Notes under the pieces: model-generated
Database searches by the model: none
Seen by the model: the letters and a program-made list of their open reading frames with translations, nothing else
What the model was told of the DNA's origin: nothing
Assembly (NCBI RefSeq): GCF_024460475.1
Contig: NZ_JANFYN010000010.1
Coordinates: 1 to 61,274, forward strand
Source: Holdemanella sp. MSK.7.32
GTDB lineage: Bacteria; Bacillota_I; Bacilli_A; Erysipelotrichales; Erysipelotrichaceae
Direction: 5' to 3'
Length of the DNA: 61,274 nt
Program-made: the position numbers and the translations under genes
In this document: one piece after another, positions 16,354 through 26,321 of the stretch
Numbering within the stretch: the stretch's first letter is position 1
Layout of the letters: each line of letters starts with the position of its first letter

Positions 16354-19300
16354 ATGAATAAAAATGCGATAAAAAATTATGCCGTATGGGCACGTACTGA
16401 ATTAATGAAACAGGTTGCGCAGAAAGCATATGAATATGGTGTAACAGAATCCAGCCTTCCTGACTATAATACGGATAAAGTCAATGGCATACTTCTTTCT
16501 AGTGTTGAAAAGAAACAATTAAATGAATTGATCCGTGAAGTAAAAAAGAATGGTTATGAACATGTCATTGAAGAAGTTGCCTATACTTGGTTTAACCGTT
16601 TCATTGCCCTTCGCTATATGGAAGTAAACAATTATCTTCCACAAAGAATCAGAGTCTTTACCAATGATAATAATGAATTCAAACCGGACTTGTTAACAGA
16701 TGCCATTCATGTAGAATTAGACGGCTTAGATAAACAGAAAGTATTTGATTATATTGAAGAAAACAAGCAGGAAGAACTATATAAATATCTCTTACTGACT
16801 TTATGTAATGATATGAAACAGTATCTTCCAGATATGTTTACTTCCATCAAGGACTATAAGACATTATTATTTCCAGATAACTTATTAAAAGAAGACAGTG
16901 TATTAGCTAAGTTAATAACGGATATTGATGAAGACAGCTGGACAGATCAGGTTCAGATAATTGGCTGGTTATACCAATACTATAATTCGGAATTAAAAGA
17001 TATCGTCATGAAAAAGAAGAACTATACAAAAGACGACATTCCAGCTGCTACACAGTTGTTTACACCGGATTGGATTGTTCGGTACATGATAGAAAACTCT
17101 TTGGGAAGATTATGGTTAGATGGTCATCCAGACTTTGATCATTCAGAATGGAAATATTATCTTGCGGAAGCTAAGCAGGAACCTGAAGTTATTGAGCAAT
17201 TAAATAAGATAAAAGAAGAACATGCAAAGCTGAAACCTGAAGATATTAAAGTCATTGATCCATGTATGGGTTCAGGACATATCTTAGTGTACGCATTTGA
17301 TGTATTGACGGATATCTATAGAGATGCAGGTTATTCAGATCGAGATGCAGCAAAATCCATTCTTGAAAATAACTTATATGGATTAGAAATTGATGAACGT
17401 GCGTACCATCTTGCCTATTTTGCGTTAATGATGAAAGCAAGATCCTACAATAGAAGAATTCTGAATAAAGAAACGAAATTTAATCTAGTAGAAATCAGAG
17501 AACCAATGAATACACTAAAACCAGAATTTGAACAATACTTAGATAACTATACGGACTTAGCATATTACTTAGTTAATGTATTCCAAGATGCCAAAGAATT
17601 TGGATCTATCTTGAATCTGGATTGTACAGTAGAACAATTAGATAATCTGAAAAATCATCTAGATGAATTAAAAGAAGAATCCATCAACGAGGATTTAGTA
17701 GCACAATCAGAAATCAGTGAATTAAATGACCTATTAAAGCCATTAATCAAACAAGCTAAATTATTAGTACAAAAATATGATGTTGTGGTAACAAATCCTC
17801 CATATATGGGAAATGGATATATGTGTGCGAACGTATCCAAATATATTCAAGATAATTTTGCTAAAGGAAAAAGTGATTTGTATTCGACATTTATTTTAAA
17901 AGGAAAATCATTACTTAAAGTAAATGGTTATTTATCTATGGTTACAATGCAATCATGGATGACACTTGGAGCATTCGAAAATTTGCGTAGAGATATATGT
18001 TTAACAGAAGATATACTGTCTCTTTGGCATTTGGATGATACTTTATTAGGAATTGCATATCAAACTTCAGTGTTTGTATTTAGAAATTCTAAAATTAAAG
18101 GGTATAGTGGATGTTATGACATAGCTTCAAAAGAAGATTATTTAAATAATTCAGAAATGTATAGTGTGCTTCGAGAGCAATATATAGCTAATCAAGACTC
18201 ATTTTTAGAACTAAATGGGTGTCCCATAGCTTATTCCTTAAGTGAGAAAGCTATTGAAACATATGTTTCCTCCAAAGTTCTCTCTACTGAATTAATAACT
18301 CGTGAAGGAATGACTACTGGAAATAATAGCTCTTTTTTAAGGTTGTGGTATGAAGTAAGCAATGAAAAGCGAGAGAAGAAGTGGTTTCCTTACAACAAAG
18401 GGGGAGATTTTAGAAAATGGTATGGTAATAATGATTATTATGTAAATTGGGAAAATGATGGATATTTAATAAAAAATTTTAAGGATAATAATACAGGCAG
18501 AATAAGATCGCATAATTATAATAACGAATACGCATTTGATTTTGGTATAACTTGGAGTGCATTTAGTAGTAAAGGTGCTACATTTAGATATTCTGATAAC
18601 AGCTTTTTGTTTGATTCTAAAGGATCGAAAGCTTTTTGTTTAAATAATAAAAATTTATATTATATTTTAGCTTATCTTAATAGTGCTGTTGGGAAAGAAT
18701 ATTTAAATTATTTTGCAGGAGCAAAAGATAAAAAACCTGGTCATATTTTATCATTACCTTTCATTTTTAACGATTGTTACGACGAAACGATTAATAACCT
18801 AACAGAATCTTGTGTTTTTAATTCAAAAGATGATTGGGACTCATTTGAGACATCATGGGACTTTGAAATACACCCATTAGTTAGATTGTCTTCTTGTTTA
18901 TGGGATGCTACTGGTGTAGGTGCTAGTATGATGCATTATTATGGTCATTATGTTGAGTCTAGTTGTCCATTAGAAACTTGTTTCTTATTATGGCAGGGTG
19001 AATGTAATGATAGATTTAATCAATTAAAGGCTAATGAAGAAGAATTGAATAGAATCTTTATTGGTATCTATGGATTACAGGATGAATTAACTCCTGAAGT
19101 GGAGGATAAGGATGTTACGGTTCGTAAGGCTGATTTAGTTCGTGATATTAAATCGTTTATTTCTTATGCTGTTGGTTGTATGTTTGGTCGTTATTCTTTA
19201 GATGTTGAAGGATTGGCATATGCTGGTGGTGAATGGGATAGTAGTAAGTATTCTACATTTATTCCTGATGCTGATGATATCATTCCTATTTGTGATGAAG

Positions 19301-19863
19301 AGTATTTTGAAGATGATATTGTAACTCGTTTTGTTGAATTTGTTGGAGTTGTATATGGATCGGATACCTTAGAAGATAATCTTAGTTTTATTGCGAATGC
19401 ATTAGGTGGTAAAGGTACTCCAAGAGAAGTATTACGTAATTATTTCTTAAATGACTTCTTTAAAGATCATTGCAATACATATCAGGTAACTGGTTCTGGT
19501 AAACGTCCTATTTATTGGTTGTTTGATAGTGGTAAGAAGAATGGATTTAAGGCTTTAGTTTATGTTCATAGATATGCACCGGATTTAATTGCAAGAATGA
19601 GAACTGGATATATACACCCTCAACAGGCTCGTTATAGAACACAGGTAGAATTGTTACAGAGTCAAATTGATGATGCTTCTAGTACGAGTGAAAGGGTTAA
19701 ATTATCTAAACAATTAAAGAAGATTAATGAACAATTATTAGAATTGAATAAGTATGAAGAAGTTGTTCATCACTGGGCAGATAAGATGGAACCAATGGAT
19801 TTGGATGATGGTGTAAAAGCGAATTATGCTAAATTCCAAGAATTGTTGGCAAAGATAAAATAA
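16354..19863 (+). CDS. pglX: BREX adenine-specific DNA methyltransferase PglX
   Basis: An 1169-residue N6-adenine methyltransferase. The SAM-binding motif I, DPCMGSGH, is near residue 302, and the catalytic motif IV, NPPYMG, near residue 480. The C-terminal half should hold target recognition. The DNA of roughly 17.9-18.9 kb looks more AT-rich and differs in style from the flanking parts, as expected if the target-recognition part was exchanged. In BREX this enzyme marks host DNA at a non-palindromic site; unmarked phage DNA fails to replicate. The stop codon overlaps the start of the next gene (TAATG). Confidence 0.95.
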   Translation: MNKNAIKNYAVWARTELMKQVAQKAYEYGVTESSLPDYNTDKVNGILLSSVEKKQLNELIREVKKNGYEHVIEEVAYTWFNRFIALRYMEVNNYLPQRIRVFTNDNNEFKPDLLTDAIHVELDGLDKQKVFDYIEENKQEELYKYLLLTLCNDMKQYLPDMFTSIKDYKTLLFPDNLLKEDSVLAKLITDIDEDSWTDQVQIIGWLYQYYNSELKDIVMKKKNYTKDDIPAATQLFTPDWIVRYMIENSLGRLWLDGHPDFDHSEWKYYLAEAKQEPEVIEQLNKIKEEHAKLKPEDIKVIDPCMGSGHILVYAFDVLTDIYRDAGYSDRDAAKSILENNLYGLEIDERAYHLAYFALMMKARSYNRRILNKETKFNLVEIREPMNTLKPEFEQYLDNYTDLAYYLVNVFQDAKEFGSILNLDCTVEQLDNLKNHLDELKEESINEDLVAQSEISELNDLLKPLIKQAKLLVQKYDVVVTNPPYMGNGYMCANVSKYIQDNFAKGKSDLYSTFILKGKSLLKVNGYLSMVTMQSWMTLGAFENLRRDICLTEDILSLWHLDDTLLGIAYQTSVFVFRNSKIKGYSGCYDIASKEDYLNNSEMYSVLREQYIANQDSFLELNGCPIAYSLSEKAIETYVSSKVLSTELITREGMTTGNNSSFLRLWYEVSNEKREKKWFPYNKGGDFRKWYGNNDYYVNWENDGYLIKNFKDNNTGRIRSHNYNNEYAFDFGITWSAFSSKGATFRYSDNSFLFDSKGSKAFCLNNKNLYYILAYLNSAVGKEYLNYFAGAKDKKPGHILSLPFIFNDCYDETINNLTESCVFNSKDDWDSFETSWDFEIHPLVRLSSCLWDATGVGASMMHYYGHYVESSCPLETCFLLWQGECNDRFNQLKANEEELNRIFIGIYGLQDELTPEVEDKDVTVRKADLVRDIKSFISYAVGCMFGRYSLDVEGLAYAGGEWDSSKYSTFIPDADDIIPICDEEYFEDDIVTRFVEFVGVVYGSDTLEDNLSFIANALGGKGTPREVLRNYFLNDFFKDHCNTYQVTGSGKRPIYWLFDSGKKNGFKALVYVHRYAPDLIARMRTGYIHPQQARYRTQVELLQSQIDDASSTSERVKLSKQLKKINEQLLELNKYEEVVHHWADKMEPMDLDDGVKANYAKFQELLAKIK

Positions 19864-20690
19864 TGAATTCAAATATGATTAAGAGTCAGCATGTTGTTCC
19901 TAGAGCCTATTTGAAATTGTTTGAAAATTCTAATAATCGTGTTTTTGCTTATAACTGGAGAAGCAATTTATATGCTGAGAAGATAATTGAAAAAGTTTGT
20001 GAACATAATTATACGTACGAAGTATCTAATAATGATGTCGATAATGTATTGGAAATTGCATTATCCAAATTAGAAACAAAGTTTATGCCATCAATTCATA
20101 AAATACTTGATTATGTAGATAAAGGAACGTTAAATAGAAGTTGTATTGATTCAGAAATATGTTACAAGTACATAATGTTGCAGTATATGCGTTCTGATTC
20201 AGGTCGTGTATTAATGGGAAGAGCAATGTCTAAATTAAGCCCTTTAGATCATCATATTAGTTTAGATGAAATAGCACAAAATAAAGACAAAGATCAAATT
20301 TTTAATACTAGATTTAAAAATGAGAAAGAATTAGAAAGAATATTGAACTTATTTTATTATCTTGATCATCCTTTAATTAAAGTAGGAGTGAGTAAAGAAA
20401 GAAAATTTTTAACGTCGGATAATCCGGTGATTGCATTATATCTACCTAATGACGGTTTAGCGTTAAAATTGATTTTGCCCATATCGCCTAGAGTCTGTTT
20501 ATATTGTGCAAGTTTAGATTTTGAGAGGATTTATCAAAATGAACAAGAATCTTTTCCGTATGAAATAAATAAAGATTTAGCAATTAAATATAATCAATCA
20601 ATTATAAATGTATCGAACTATTGGATTATTTCACAAGATAGGTTTGATATTATTGATTGGAATTCTATATATAATCGTAGAATAAAATAA
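19863..20690 (+). CDS. DUF4238 protein within BREX locus
   Basis: A 275-residue protein with the DUF4238 opening IKSQHVVPRAYLKLF and the later motif KERKFLTSDNPVI, which is typical of that family. The function of DUF4238 is unknown; its conserved H, D and N residues suggest a nuclease or hydrolase fold, but this is a guess. The start codon overlaps the pglX stop, so its expression is tied to the methyltransferase. It is not a BREX core gene and is best seen as a defence accessory. No signal peptide or membrane segment is visible. Confidence 0.75.
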   Translation: MNSNMIKSQHVVPRAYLKLFENSNNRVFAYNWRSNLYAEKIIEKVCEHNYTYEVSNNDVDNVLEIALSKLETKFMPSIHKILDYVDKGTLNRSCIDSEICYKYIMLQYMRSDSGRVLMGRAMSKLSPLDHHISLDEIAQNKDKDQIFNTRFKNEKELERILNLFYYLDHPLIKVGVSKERKFLTSDNPVIALYLPNDGLALKLILPISPRVCLYCASLDFERIYQNEQESFPYEINKDLAIKYNQSIINVSNYWIISQDRFDIIDWNSIYNRRIK

Positions 20691-20796
20691 AACTAAGGAA
20701 AAATAACTAAATACAAATTAGTTTCTTACATCAAAAAGTATAAATATTAAACATATAGTAACTAGATAAACTATCATGAGCGAAAGAGGTGAAGAA

Positions 20797-22470
20797 ATGA
20801 ATACAGATAATGAATTATTAATAAAATTAGATGCTTTGATTTCCAATTGGGAGGATGAGACAGTTGAGTTTAAAGAAGCCAATAATGATTATGATAAGGA
20901 TAAAATTGGTAGATATTTTTCTGCTCTTTCTAATGAAGCAAATTTAAGAAATGTACAATGCGGATGGTTGATTTTTGGTATTAAAGAAAAAGGTAAAAAG
21001 ATTGTTGGAACCAATTACAGAGAGAAAAAAGGTCTTGATACGTTAAAACATGAAATTTCATTGCAAACAACGGGTGGTATTTCATTTGTTGAAATTTATG
21101 AAGTTGAAAAAGAAGATAAAAGAATAATTATGTTTCAGATACCTGCTGCAACAGCGGGTATTCCTACAGGTTGGAAAGACCAATATTATGCTAGGGAAGG
21201 AGATTCTCTAGTTCCACTATCATTAGAAAAAATGGATCGTATTCGTCAACAGAGTAATCGAGATTGGTCAAAATTGTTTGTAAAGGGTGCAACAATTCAT
21301 CATCTAAATAAAGATGCAATTAGCTTAGCTAGAAGCAACTATAAGGAGAAGATGCAAAAGCCACATATTTCTCAAGAAATTGATTCTATGAGTGATGAAG
21401 AATTTCTGATGAAAATGAAACTTATACAGAATGGTCGTATTACAAATGCTTGTATGCTGTTACTAGGGAATGAAGATTATGATTACTTATTTGATTACAC
21501 GCCTGAAGCAGCATGGAGACTATATGATTCTAAAAGTAACATTAAAGATTATGAAATCTTCAAAATTCCATTTATTACATTGAGTGATCGTATTTTTTCT
21601 CGAATTCGCAATTTAACATATCGGTATATGCCGAATCAATTAACCTTGTTTCCTTTAGAAACGAAACAATATGACATGTGGCTTTTAAGAGAGCTTATGA
21701 ATAATTGTATTGCTCATTCTAACTATGCATTAGGAGGAAGAATTAATGTGGATGAAGAAGAGGATGAAATCACCTTAAGAAATCCTGGTTCTTTTCTACC
21801 TGGCAGTATTGAAGTGGCTCTCCAAAAAAATTACACACCTCCATTTTATCGAAATCAGTTGTTAGCTGAAACAATGATGAAATTCAATATGATTGATACA
21901 CAATCTATGGGAATACGTAAAGTATATAAGATCCAACAAGAAAAATATTTCCCTATGCCTGATTACAATTTGTCGGTAGGTAATCAAGTTGGAGTTACTG
22001 TATATGGTAAAGTATTGGATGAAAACTATACGAAACTATTATTTGAACATTCGGAATTTGATATTCAAACTGTCTTTTTAATCGATCAAGTCCAAAAGCA
22101 TCATACAATAACAAATGAACAAGTTAAATATTTAAGAAAATTACAGGTTATTGAAGGAAGAATGCCGAATATCTATCTTTCTGCTGACATCGCAAAGACT
22201 TTAGAAAAGAAGGAACAATACGTAAAAAATAAAGGGTTTGATGATGAATATTATCGGAATCTAATTGTTAAATATCTCCAAGAATATGAGTCTGGGACAA
22301 GAAAAAATTTCAGAATTCTTTTAATGGATAAATTGCCAGATAATCTTGATGAAAAACAAAAAGAGAACAAAATTCGAAATTTATTATATTTCTTGCAGAA
22401 AAAAGGAATTATCGAGTGTGCTGAAAGAAAATCTAAAAATTCTATTTGGAAGCTGAAAGGTAAAGATTGA
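20797..22470 (+). CDS. AlbA_2/Schlafen-domain ATP-binding protein within BREX locus
   Basis: A 557-residue protein. Its N-terminal AlbA_2 (Schlafen-like) domain carries ETVEFKEANND and CGWLIFGIKEKGK. The middle to C-terminal part is GHKL-like and RecG-C-like, with RELMNNCIAHSNY and LRNPGSFLPG. These proteins are often annotated as RecG-like or ATP-binding regulators and recur in defence islands. AGAGGTGAAGAA supports the ATG at 20797; the ATG at 20776 has no ribosome site. It lies between pglX and pglZ and is followed by a cluster of TTAGTC repeats that could be its binding site or an operator. Role in defence is inferred from position. Confidence 0.8.
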   Translation: MNTDNELLIKLDALISNWEDETVEFKEANNDYDKDKIGRYFSALSNEANLRNVQCGWLIFGIKEKGKKIVGTNYREKKGLDTLKHEISLQTTGGISFVEIYEVEKEDKRIIMFQIPAATAGIPTGWKDQYYAREGDSLVPLSLEKMDRIRQQSNRDWSKLFVKGATIHHLNKDAISLARSNYKEKMQKPHISQEIDSMSDEEFLMKMKLIQNGRITNACMLLLGNEDYDYLFDYTPEAAWRLYDSKSNIKDYEIFKIPFITLSDRIFSRIRNLTYRYMPNQLTLFPLETKQYDMWLLRELMNNCIAHSNYALGGRINVDEEEDEITLRNPGSFLPGSIEVALQKNYTPPFYRNQLLAETMMKFNMIDTQSMGIRKVYKIQQEKYFPMPDYNLSVGNQVGVTVYGKVLDENYTKLLFEHSEFDIQTVFLIDQVQKHHTITNEQVKYLRKLQVIEGRMPNIYLSADIAKTLEKKEQYVKNKGFDDEYYRNLIVKYLQEYESGTRKNFRILLMDKLPDNLDEKQKENKIRNLLYFLQKKGIIECAERKSKNSIWKLKGKD

Positions 22471-22478
22471 TTTTATAA

Positions 22479-22653
22479 ATTTGACTAAATTATATATTAA
22501 AAAAATTTAGTCAAAAGATTAGTGAAATTCATCTGAATAAAATTTTTAAAACCTGAAAAAAGGCATATATAAAAGGAAATTTATAACTTTAGATTTGACT
22601 AAATGGAATTATTTAAAAAAATTAGTCGAATATTTAGTCAAATCTTAGTCGAA
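22479..22653. repeat. Cluster of GACTAAAT/ATTTAGTC repeats upstream of pglZ
   Basis: Two inverted pairs and two single sites share the core TTAGTC. The first pair is ATTTGACTAAATT at 22479-22491 with AATTTAGTCAAA at 22504-22515. The second is AGATTTGACTAAAT at 22591-22604 with a perfect complement at 22632-22645. Single TTAGTCGAA sites lie near 22622 and 22646. The cluster fills the only long gap between AlbA_2 and pglZ and ends just before the pglZ ribosome site. It looks like a multi-site operator. Confidence 0.7.
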
Positions 22654-22669
22654 ATATAGGAGGTTCGGT

Positions 22670-25255
22670 ATGGCTATCGAAGATATAAAAAAAGAATTGG
22701 AACAAAGGTTTGCTGAACCTTTAGATGGGTTTTATAAAAGAAGGATCATATTCTGGAATGATGAAGATGGTGAATTCCTGGATGAAGTTAAATCTTTGTC
22801 TTTATCTAATGCCAGGGTATTGGTATTAGAAGAGGGGAATTTATTTGTATCAAAAAAGTTATTATCTAGTGATGATTTAATATCTAATTATCTTGTCTAT
22901 AATTCAATTCATGTGGATCCTGAGCATGATTGGTTTTTAGATATTAAGCTGTATAGTGATGAATATCGTGCGGATAAGACTTCTCGTCTGATGCAGGAAA
23001 TGCAGATTGTTAATACAGTTGAGTTACGTAATGCGGTAAAAGAGTTTAAAGGATTCTTTAATGCAGCAAGTCGTAGAAAAATGATTGCTTCTTTTGATGG
23101 AACAATTGATAAAAAATCGACTTTGTATATGTCTATCCTTTCTGCTATCTGTGGTGTAAAAGAAAGAAAACCAGAAGCTATTATTAAAGCTGTGATTTCA
23201 GCAGGATCTGATCTGGAAAATCCGATCAAGATGGATCTTTTAAAATACAGTGTATCGCATTTGTTCTGGTCATTAGTGCATAGTACAACCGGGTTTAATA
23301 GTTCTGAAAAGATGGATGATCTGACTAACTATGTTGTATTAAGTGCCATTTCAAGAACAATGTCAAGTGATGTTTTAAGTGGACTGGAATCCAAGTATTC
23401 GGATATTCATAGTGGATTTTGCTATGATTTGATTTTCAACTGGATTCATGGTGAAGATAAGAATTCCTTCAGAAGTATTGCGGATTATGTGACAGGTAAT
23501 CTATCACTGTTGGATCGTTTCAATTCGTTTGAAATCAAAGATTTGGTGGGAACAGATGTATTACCTGTTATTGATGAAGTCATTCTTTCTAAATTGATGT
23601 ATGGTATTTCAAATCGAACAATTGATAGTGATTCTGTTATTCGGATTGTTGAAAAACGCAGAACTTCAGCCTGGTATGAAGACTATACCTATTTCTATGA
23701 AGGTATCTACCAGGTTGCACTTATGAATCAGTTCTATGAATCTTATTTGAATAGTTTCCATCATGTAGAAGCCAAAGATATGTGGAAAGCTTATACTAGT
23801 GATTATTATCAGATGGATACATTCTATAGGAATTTCCATATTGCATTCTCTACTTGTTTACAGACACTGCATCCTTCTTTAGACGATGCATTCAAAGATC
23901 TAGCCGATTATGTTGAAAAGGAATACAAGAACTGGTATCTGGATCAATTATCTTCTAACTGGAATAAAGTGATTGAAACTGATTTAGGAAGTACTGGAAA
24001 GATAACTGGAATTGCTCAACAGACAGATTTCTATCGAGATGTTGTTAAAAACATAGATGGAAAAGTATTTGTCATTATATCGGATGCGATGCGTTACGAT
24101 GTAGCGCATTCATTGGCTAAACAATTAGAGATTGAAACAAAGGCAGATGTTGAAATAAGTGCTCAACAAGGTATCTACCCTACAATTACAAAGTATGGTA
24201 TGACAGCTTTGTTACCACATAAAACGTTAGAAGTTGTTGAAAAAAATGGTACAACAAAGGTACTTGTAGACGGTCATTCAAGTGAAATGAGTGATCGTGA
24301 TGGTATTTTAAAGTCTTACAGTGAAAACAGTGTAGCTTTAAGATATAAAGATATCATTTCCATGAAACGAGATGACAGACGTGCAGCTGTTAAAGGCAAA
24401 GACATCATTTACATCTATCACGATACGATTGATGCTTCGAGTCATAACGATGAAAGTTCTGTATTTGATGCCTGTGAGAAAGCAATCAATGAAATCAAGA
24501 ATCTGGTGAATGTGATTTGTAATGAGCTTCAGGGTCTGAATGTCATCATTACATCTGATCATGGATTCTTATATACATACAAGGAATTAACGGAATCTGA
24601 TATGATGGAACGCTCTTCTTTCAAGAAAGATATCATCGAGCAGGGCCGTCGTTATGTTCTTACAGATAATTCTGCAAATCCTGACTTCTTAATGTCGGTA
24701 AAAGGAATCTATAATGATTCAGACATGCTTGGATTTGCCCCTAGAGAAAATATACGTGTGAAAGGTGCCGGTGGAAGTAAGTTTGTCCATGGTGGTATCA
24801 GTTTACAGGAAATGTGTGTACCGGTCATTACATATAAGTATCTGAGATCTGGATATAAGGCATATAGAATCAATAAAGATAAGTATGATGCAAAACCTGT
24901 AACGATAGCATTGTTATCTTCAAACCGTAAGATCAGCAATATGATTTTTAATCTGAGTTTCTATCAGAAAGAACCAGTAAAAGATAATTATGTAGCATGT
25001 ACATATATTGCTTATATTACAGATTCTGTTGGTAATGAAGTCAGTGACAAACAAAAGATTATTGCGGATAAAACAAGTACGATTGCAAAAGATAGAGAGT
25101 TTAAATGTACATTTAACTTGAAATCTCAGAAATTCAGTAATACAGAAACATATTATCTTGTGACTGTAGATGAAGAGGGAAAACAAATTCCAATCAAAGA
25201 AGAAATGCAAATTGATATTGCGATGGCAATCGATGAATTTGATTTCTTTAGCTAG
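22670..25255 (+). CDS. pglZ: BREX phosphatase-domain protein PglZ
   Basis: An 861-residue protein of the alkaline-phosphatase superfamily. The metal-binding DAMRYD motif is near residue 470, HDT near 583, and the TSDHGF motif near 628. The N-terminal half is the long BREX-specific part. PglZ is a core BREX component, probably a metal-dependent phosphodiesterase or nuclease. It begins after AGGAGGTTCGGT. Unlike the usual type 1 order, two extra genes and a 200-bp repeat region separate it from pglX, and an endonuclease gene separates it from brxL. Confidence 0.95.
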   Translation: MAIEDIKKELEQRFAEPLDGFYKRRIIFWNDEDGEFLDEVKSLSLSNARVLVLEEGNLFVSKKLLSSDDLISNYLVYNSIHVDPEHDWFLDIKLYSDEYRADKTSRLMQEMQIVNTVELRNAVKEFKGFFNAASRRKMIASFDGTIDKKSTLYMSILSAICGVKERKPEAIIKAVISAGSDLENPIKMDLLKYSVSHLFWSLVHSTTGFNSSEKMDDLTNYVVLSAISRTMSSDVLSGLESKYSDIHSGFCYDLIFNWIHGEDKNSFRSIADYVTGNLSLLDRFNSFEIKDLVGTDVLPVIDEVILSKLMYGISNRTIDSDSVIRIVEKRRTSAWYEDYTYFYEGIYQVALMNQFYESYLNSFHHVEAKDMWKAYTSDYYQMDTFYRNFHIAFSTCLQTLHPSLDDAFKDLADYVEKEYKNWYLDQLSSNWNKVIETDLGSTGKITGIAQQTDFYRDVVKNIDGKVFVIISDAMRYDVAHSLAKQLEIETKADVEISAQQGIYPTITKYGMTALLPHKTLEVVEKNGTTKVLVDGHSSEMSDRDGILKSYSENSVALRYKDIISMKRDDRRAAVKGKDIIYIYHDTIDASSHNDESSVFDACEKAINEIKNLVNVICNELQGLNVIITSDHGFLYTYKELTESDMMERSSFKKDIIEQGRRYVLTDNSANPDFLMSVKGIYNDSDMLGFAPRENIRVKGAGGSKFVHGGISLQEMCVPVITYKYLRSGYKAYRINKDKYDAKPVTIALLSSNRKISNMIFNLSFYQKEPVKDNYVACTYIAYITDSVGNEVSDKQKIIADKTSTIAKDREFKCTFNLKSQKFSNTETYYLVTVDEEGKQIPIKEEMQIDIAMAIDEFDFFS

Positions 25256-25259
25256 TTAT

Positions 25260-25276
25260 AAGGGCGTTATGCCCTT
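25260..25276 (+). terminator. Hairpin after pglZ
   Basis: Stem AAGGGC/GCCCTT with loop GTTAT is followed by TCTAT. The T-run is poor, so it may be a weak terminator or an RNA-processing or protective stem. Confidence 0.4.
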
Positions 25277-25281
25277 TCTAT

Positions 25282-25325
25282 GGAGTGTTTGGTAAATTTA
25301 GTTAGGTTCAAATCCTAACCATTCC
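25282..25325 (+). other. Minimal tRNA-like sequence, probable tRNA relic
   Basis: GGAGTG (25282-25287) can pair with CATTCC (25320-25325). The latter directly follows a perfect T-arm, GTTAGG-TTCAAAT-CCTAAC (25301-25319), with a 7-base loop. No anticodon arm is present and only about 13 bases lie between the 5' strand and the T-arm. This is the shape of a tRNA with D and anticodon arms deleted, or of a tRNA-mimicking element. It lies between pglZ and the Mrr gene. Confidence 0.45.
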
Positions 25326-25368
25326 TAATAAATATAATCATTTTATGAAAAGAACGGAGGACTAGTAT

Positions 25369-26289
25369 ATGTATTTTGACACGTTAAATAATGAGCAACA
25401 GGTGTCTTATCTAATTAAGCCTATAATCGAGGTTCTGCAAGAGGCTGGAGGTCAATTAGAACGTTCTGAGATAAGAGATAGAATTAGTGAAAAAGATGAG
25501 CATATTGCTGAATTTGAACAGAAAATTTATACATCTAGTAAGTCTGGTAATCAATATAAGAGATTTGATTTTAAATTCAATTTTGCACTAAAGGAATTAA
25601 ACTATGTTGGCTTCTTAATGTATGAAAAGTATAAACCTCTTGTTACTTTAACAGAAAAAGGTTTTGCTGTAGATTTAGATCATTTTGATGTTGAAACAGA
25701 GGTGCGCGAAAAGGCAGCGATTTATTGGGAAGAGAATTCCGCAAAAAATAAAGATAAAAAAGTACAAAAAGACGAGATAATTAATGAAGATATTGAAGAG
25801 GAAAGTAAATCTAGTGAGGATGATGTTCTAGATGATGTAAAGATTAAACTTCAAAGTGCCATTGCTAATATGTCACCAAAAAAATTTGAACAGTTTTCTC
25901 GTGCATTGCTTACAAAAATGGGGGTCCAGTTCACAGATAAGGGAGTACAAATTTCAAATGATGGTGGTATTGACGGCTATGGGTATCATACAGACGATGA
26001 TGATTTCAGAACAACTCGTGTTGTGATTCAATGTAAAAGATATAATTCTGGTGCAGTGAGTGAGCCAGAGATTAACCAATTCTTAGGCGCTATGAACAAA
26101 TTTCAAGCTGATTATGGTGTATTTATAACAAATAGTAGATTTACGAATGCTGCTAGAATTGCAGCAAGAGAAGGAACTCCAATTACATTAATTGATGGAA
26201 ATGATCTTATTCGATTGATAATAAGGTATGAATTATTTATAACTCCGGTTACTACCTATGTGTTAGATGATTTTTATAGTGAGAATTAA
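25369..26289 (+). CDS. Mrr-like restriction endonuclease within BREX locus
   Basis: A 306-residue protein. The N-terminal winged-helix (Mrr_N-like, residues ~1-110) is joined by an acidic linker (EEESKSSEDDVLDD) to a PD-(D/E)xK nuclease domain. The Mrr signature reads ISNDGGIDGYG (~residue 195-205) and VVIQCKRY (~217-224), with Asp and Lys catalytic residues. Mrr proteins cut modified, usually methylated, DNA. In a BREX locus such an enzyme could restrict phages whose DNA is already modified and so would evade BREX; this pairing is inferred. It starts after CGGAGGACTAGTAT. Confidence 0.88.
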   Translation: MYFDTLNNEQQVSYLIKPIIEVLQEAGGQLERSEIRDRISEKDEHIAEFEQKIYTSSKSGNQYKRFDFKFNFALKELNYVGFLMYEKYKPLVTLTEKGFAVDLDHFDVETEVREKAAIYWEENSAKNKDKKVQKDEIINEDIEEESKSSEDDVLDDVKIKLQSAIANMSPKKFEQFSRALLTKMGVQFTDKGVQISNDGGIDGYGYHTDDDDFRTTRVVIQCKRYNSGAVSEPEINQFLGAMNKFQADYGVFITNSRFTNAARIAAREGTPITLIDGNDLIRLIIRYELFITPVTTYVLDDFYSEN

Positions 26290-26321
26290 TTGTGAAACAA
26301 AATAATGATTAGGAGGTTTTT

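Noticed and set aside
22479..22653. A CRISPR array formed by the repeats before pglZ.
   Set aside because: The repeats are short, in both orientations and irregularly spaced; no cas gene is present. No CRISPR array was seen in the window.
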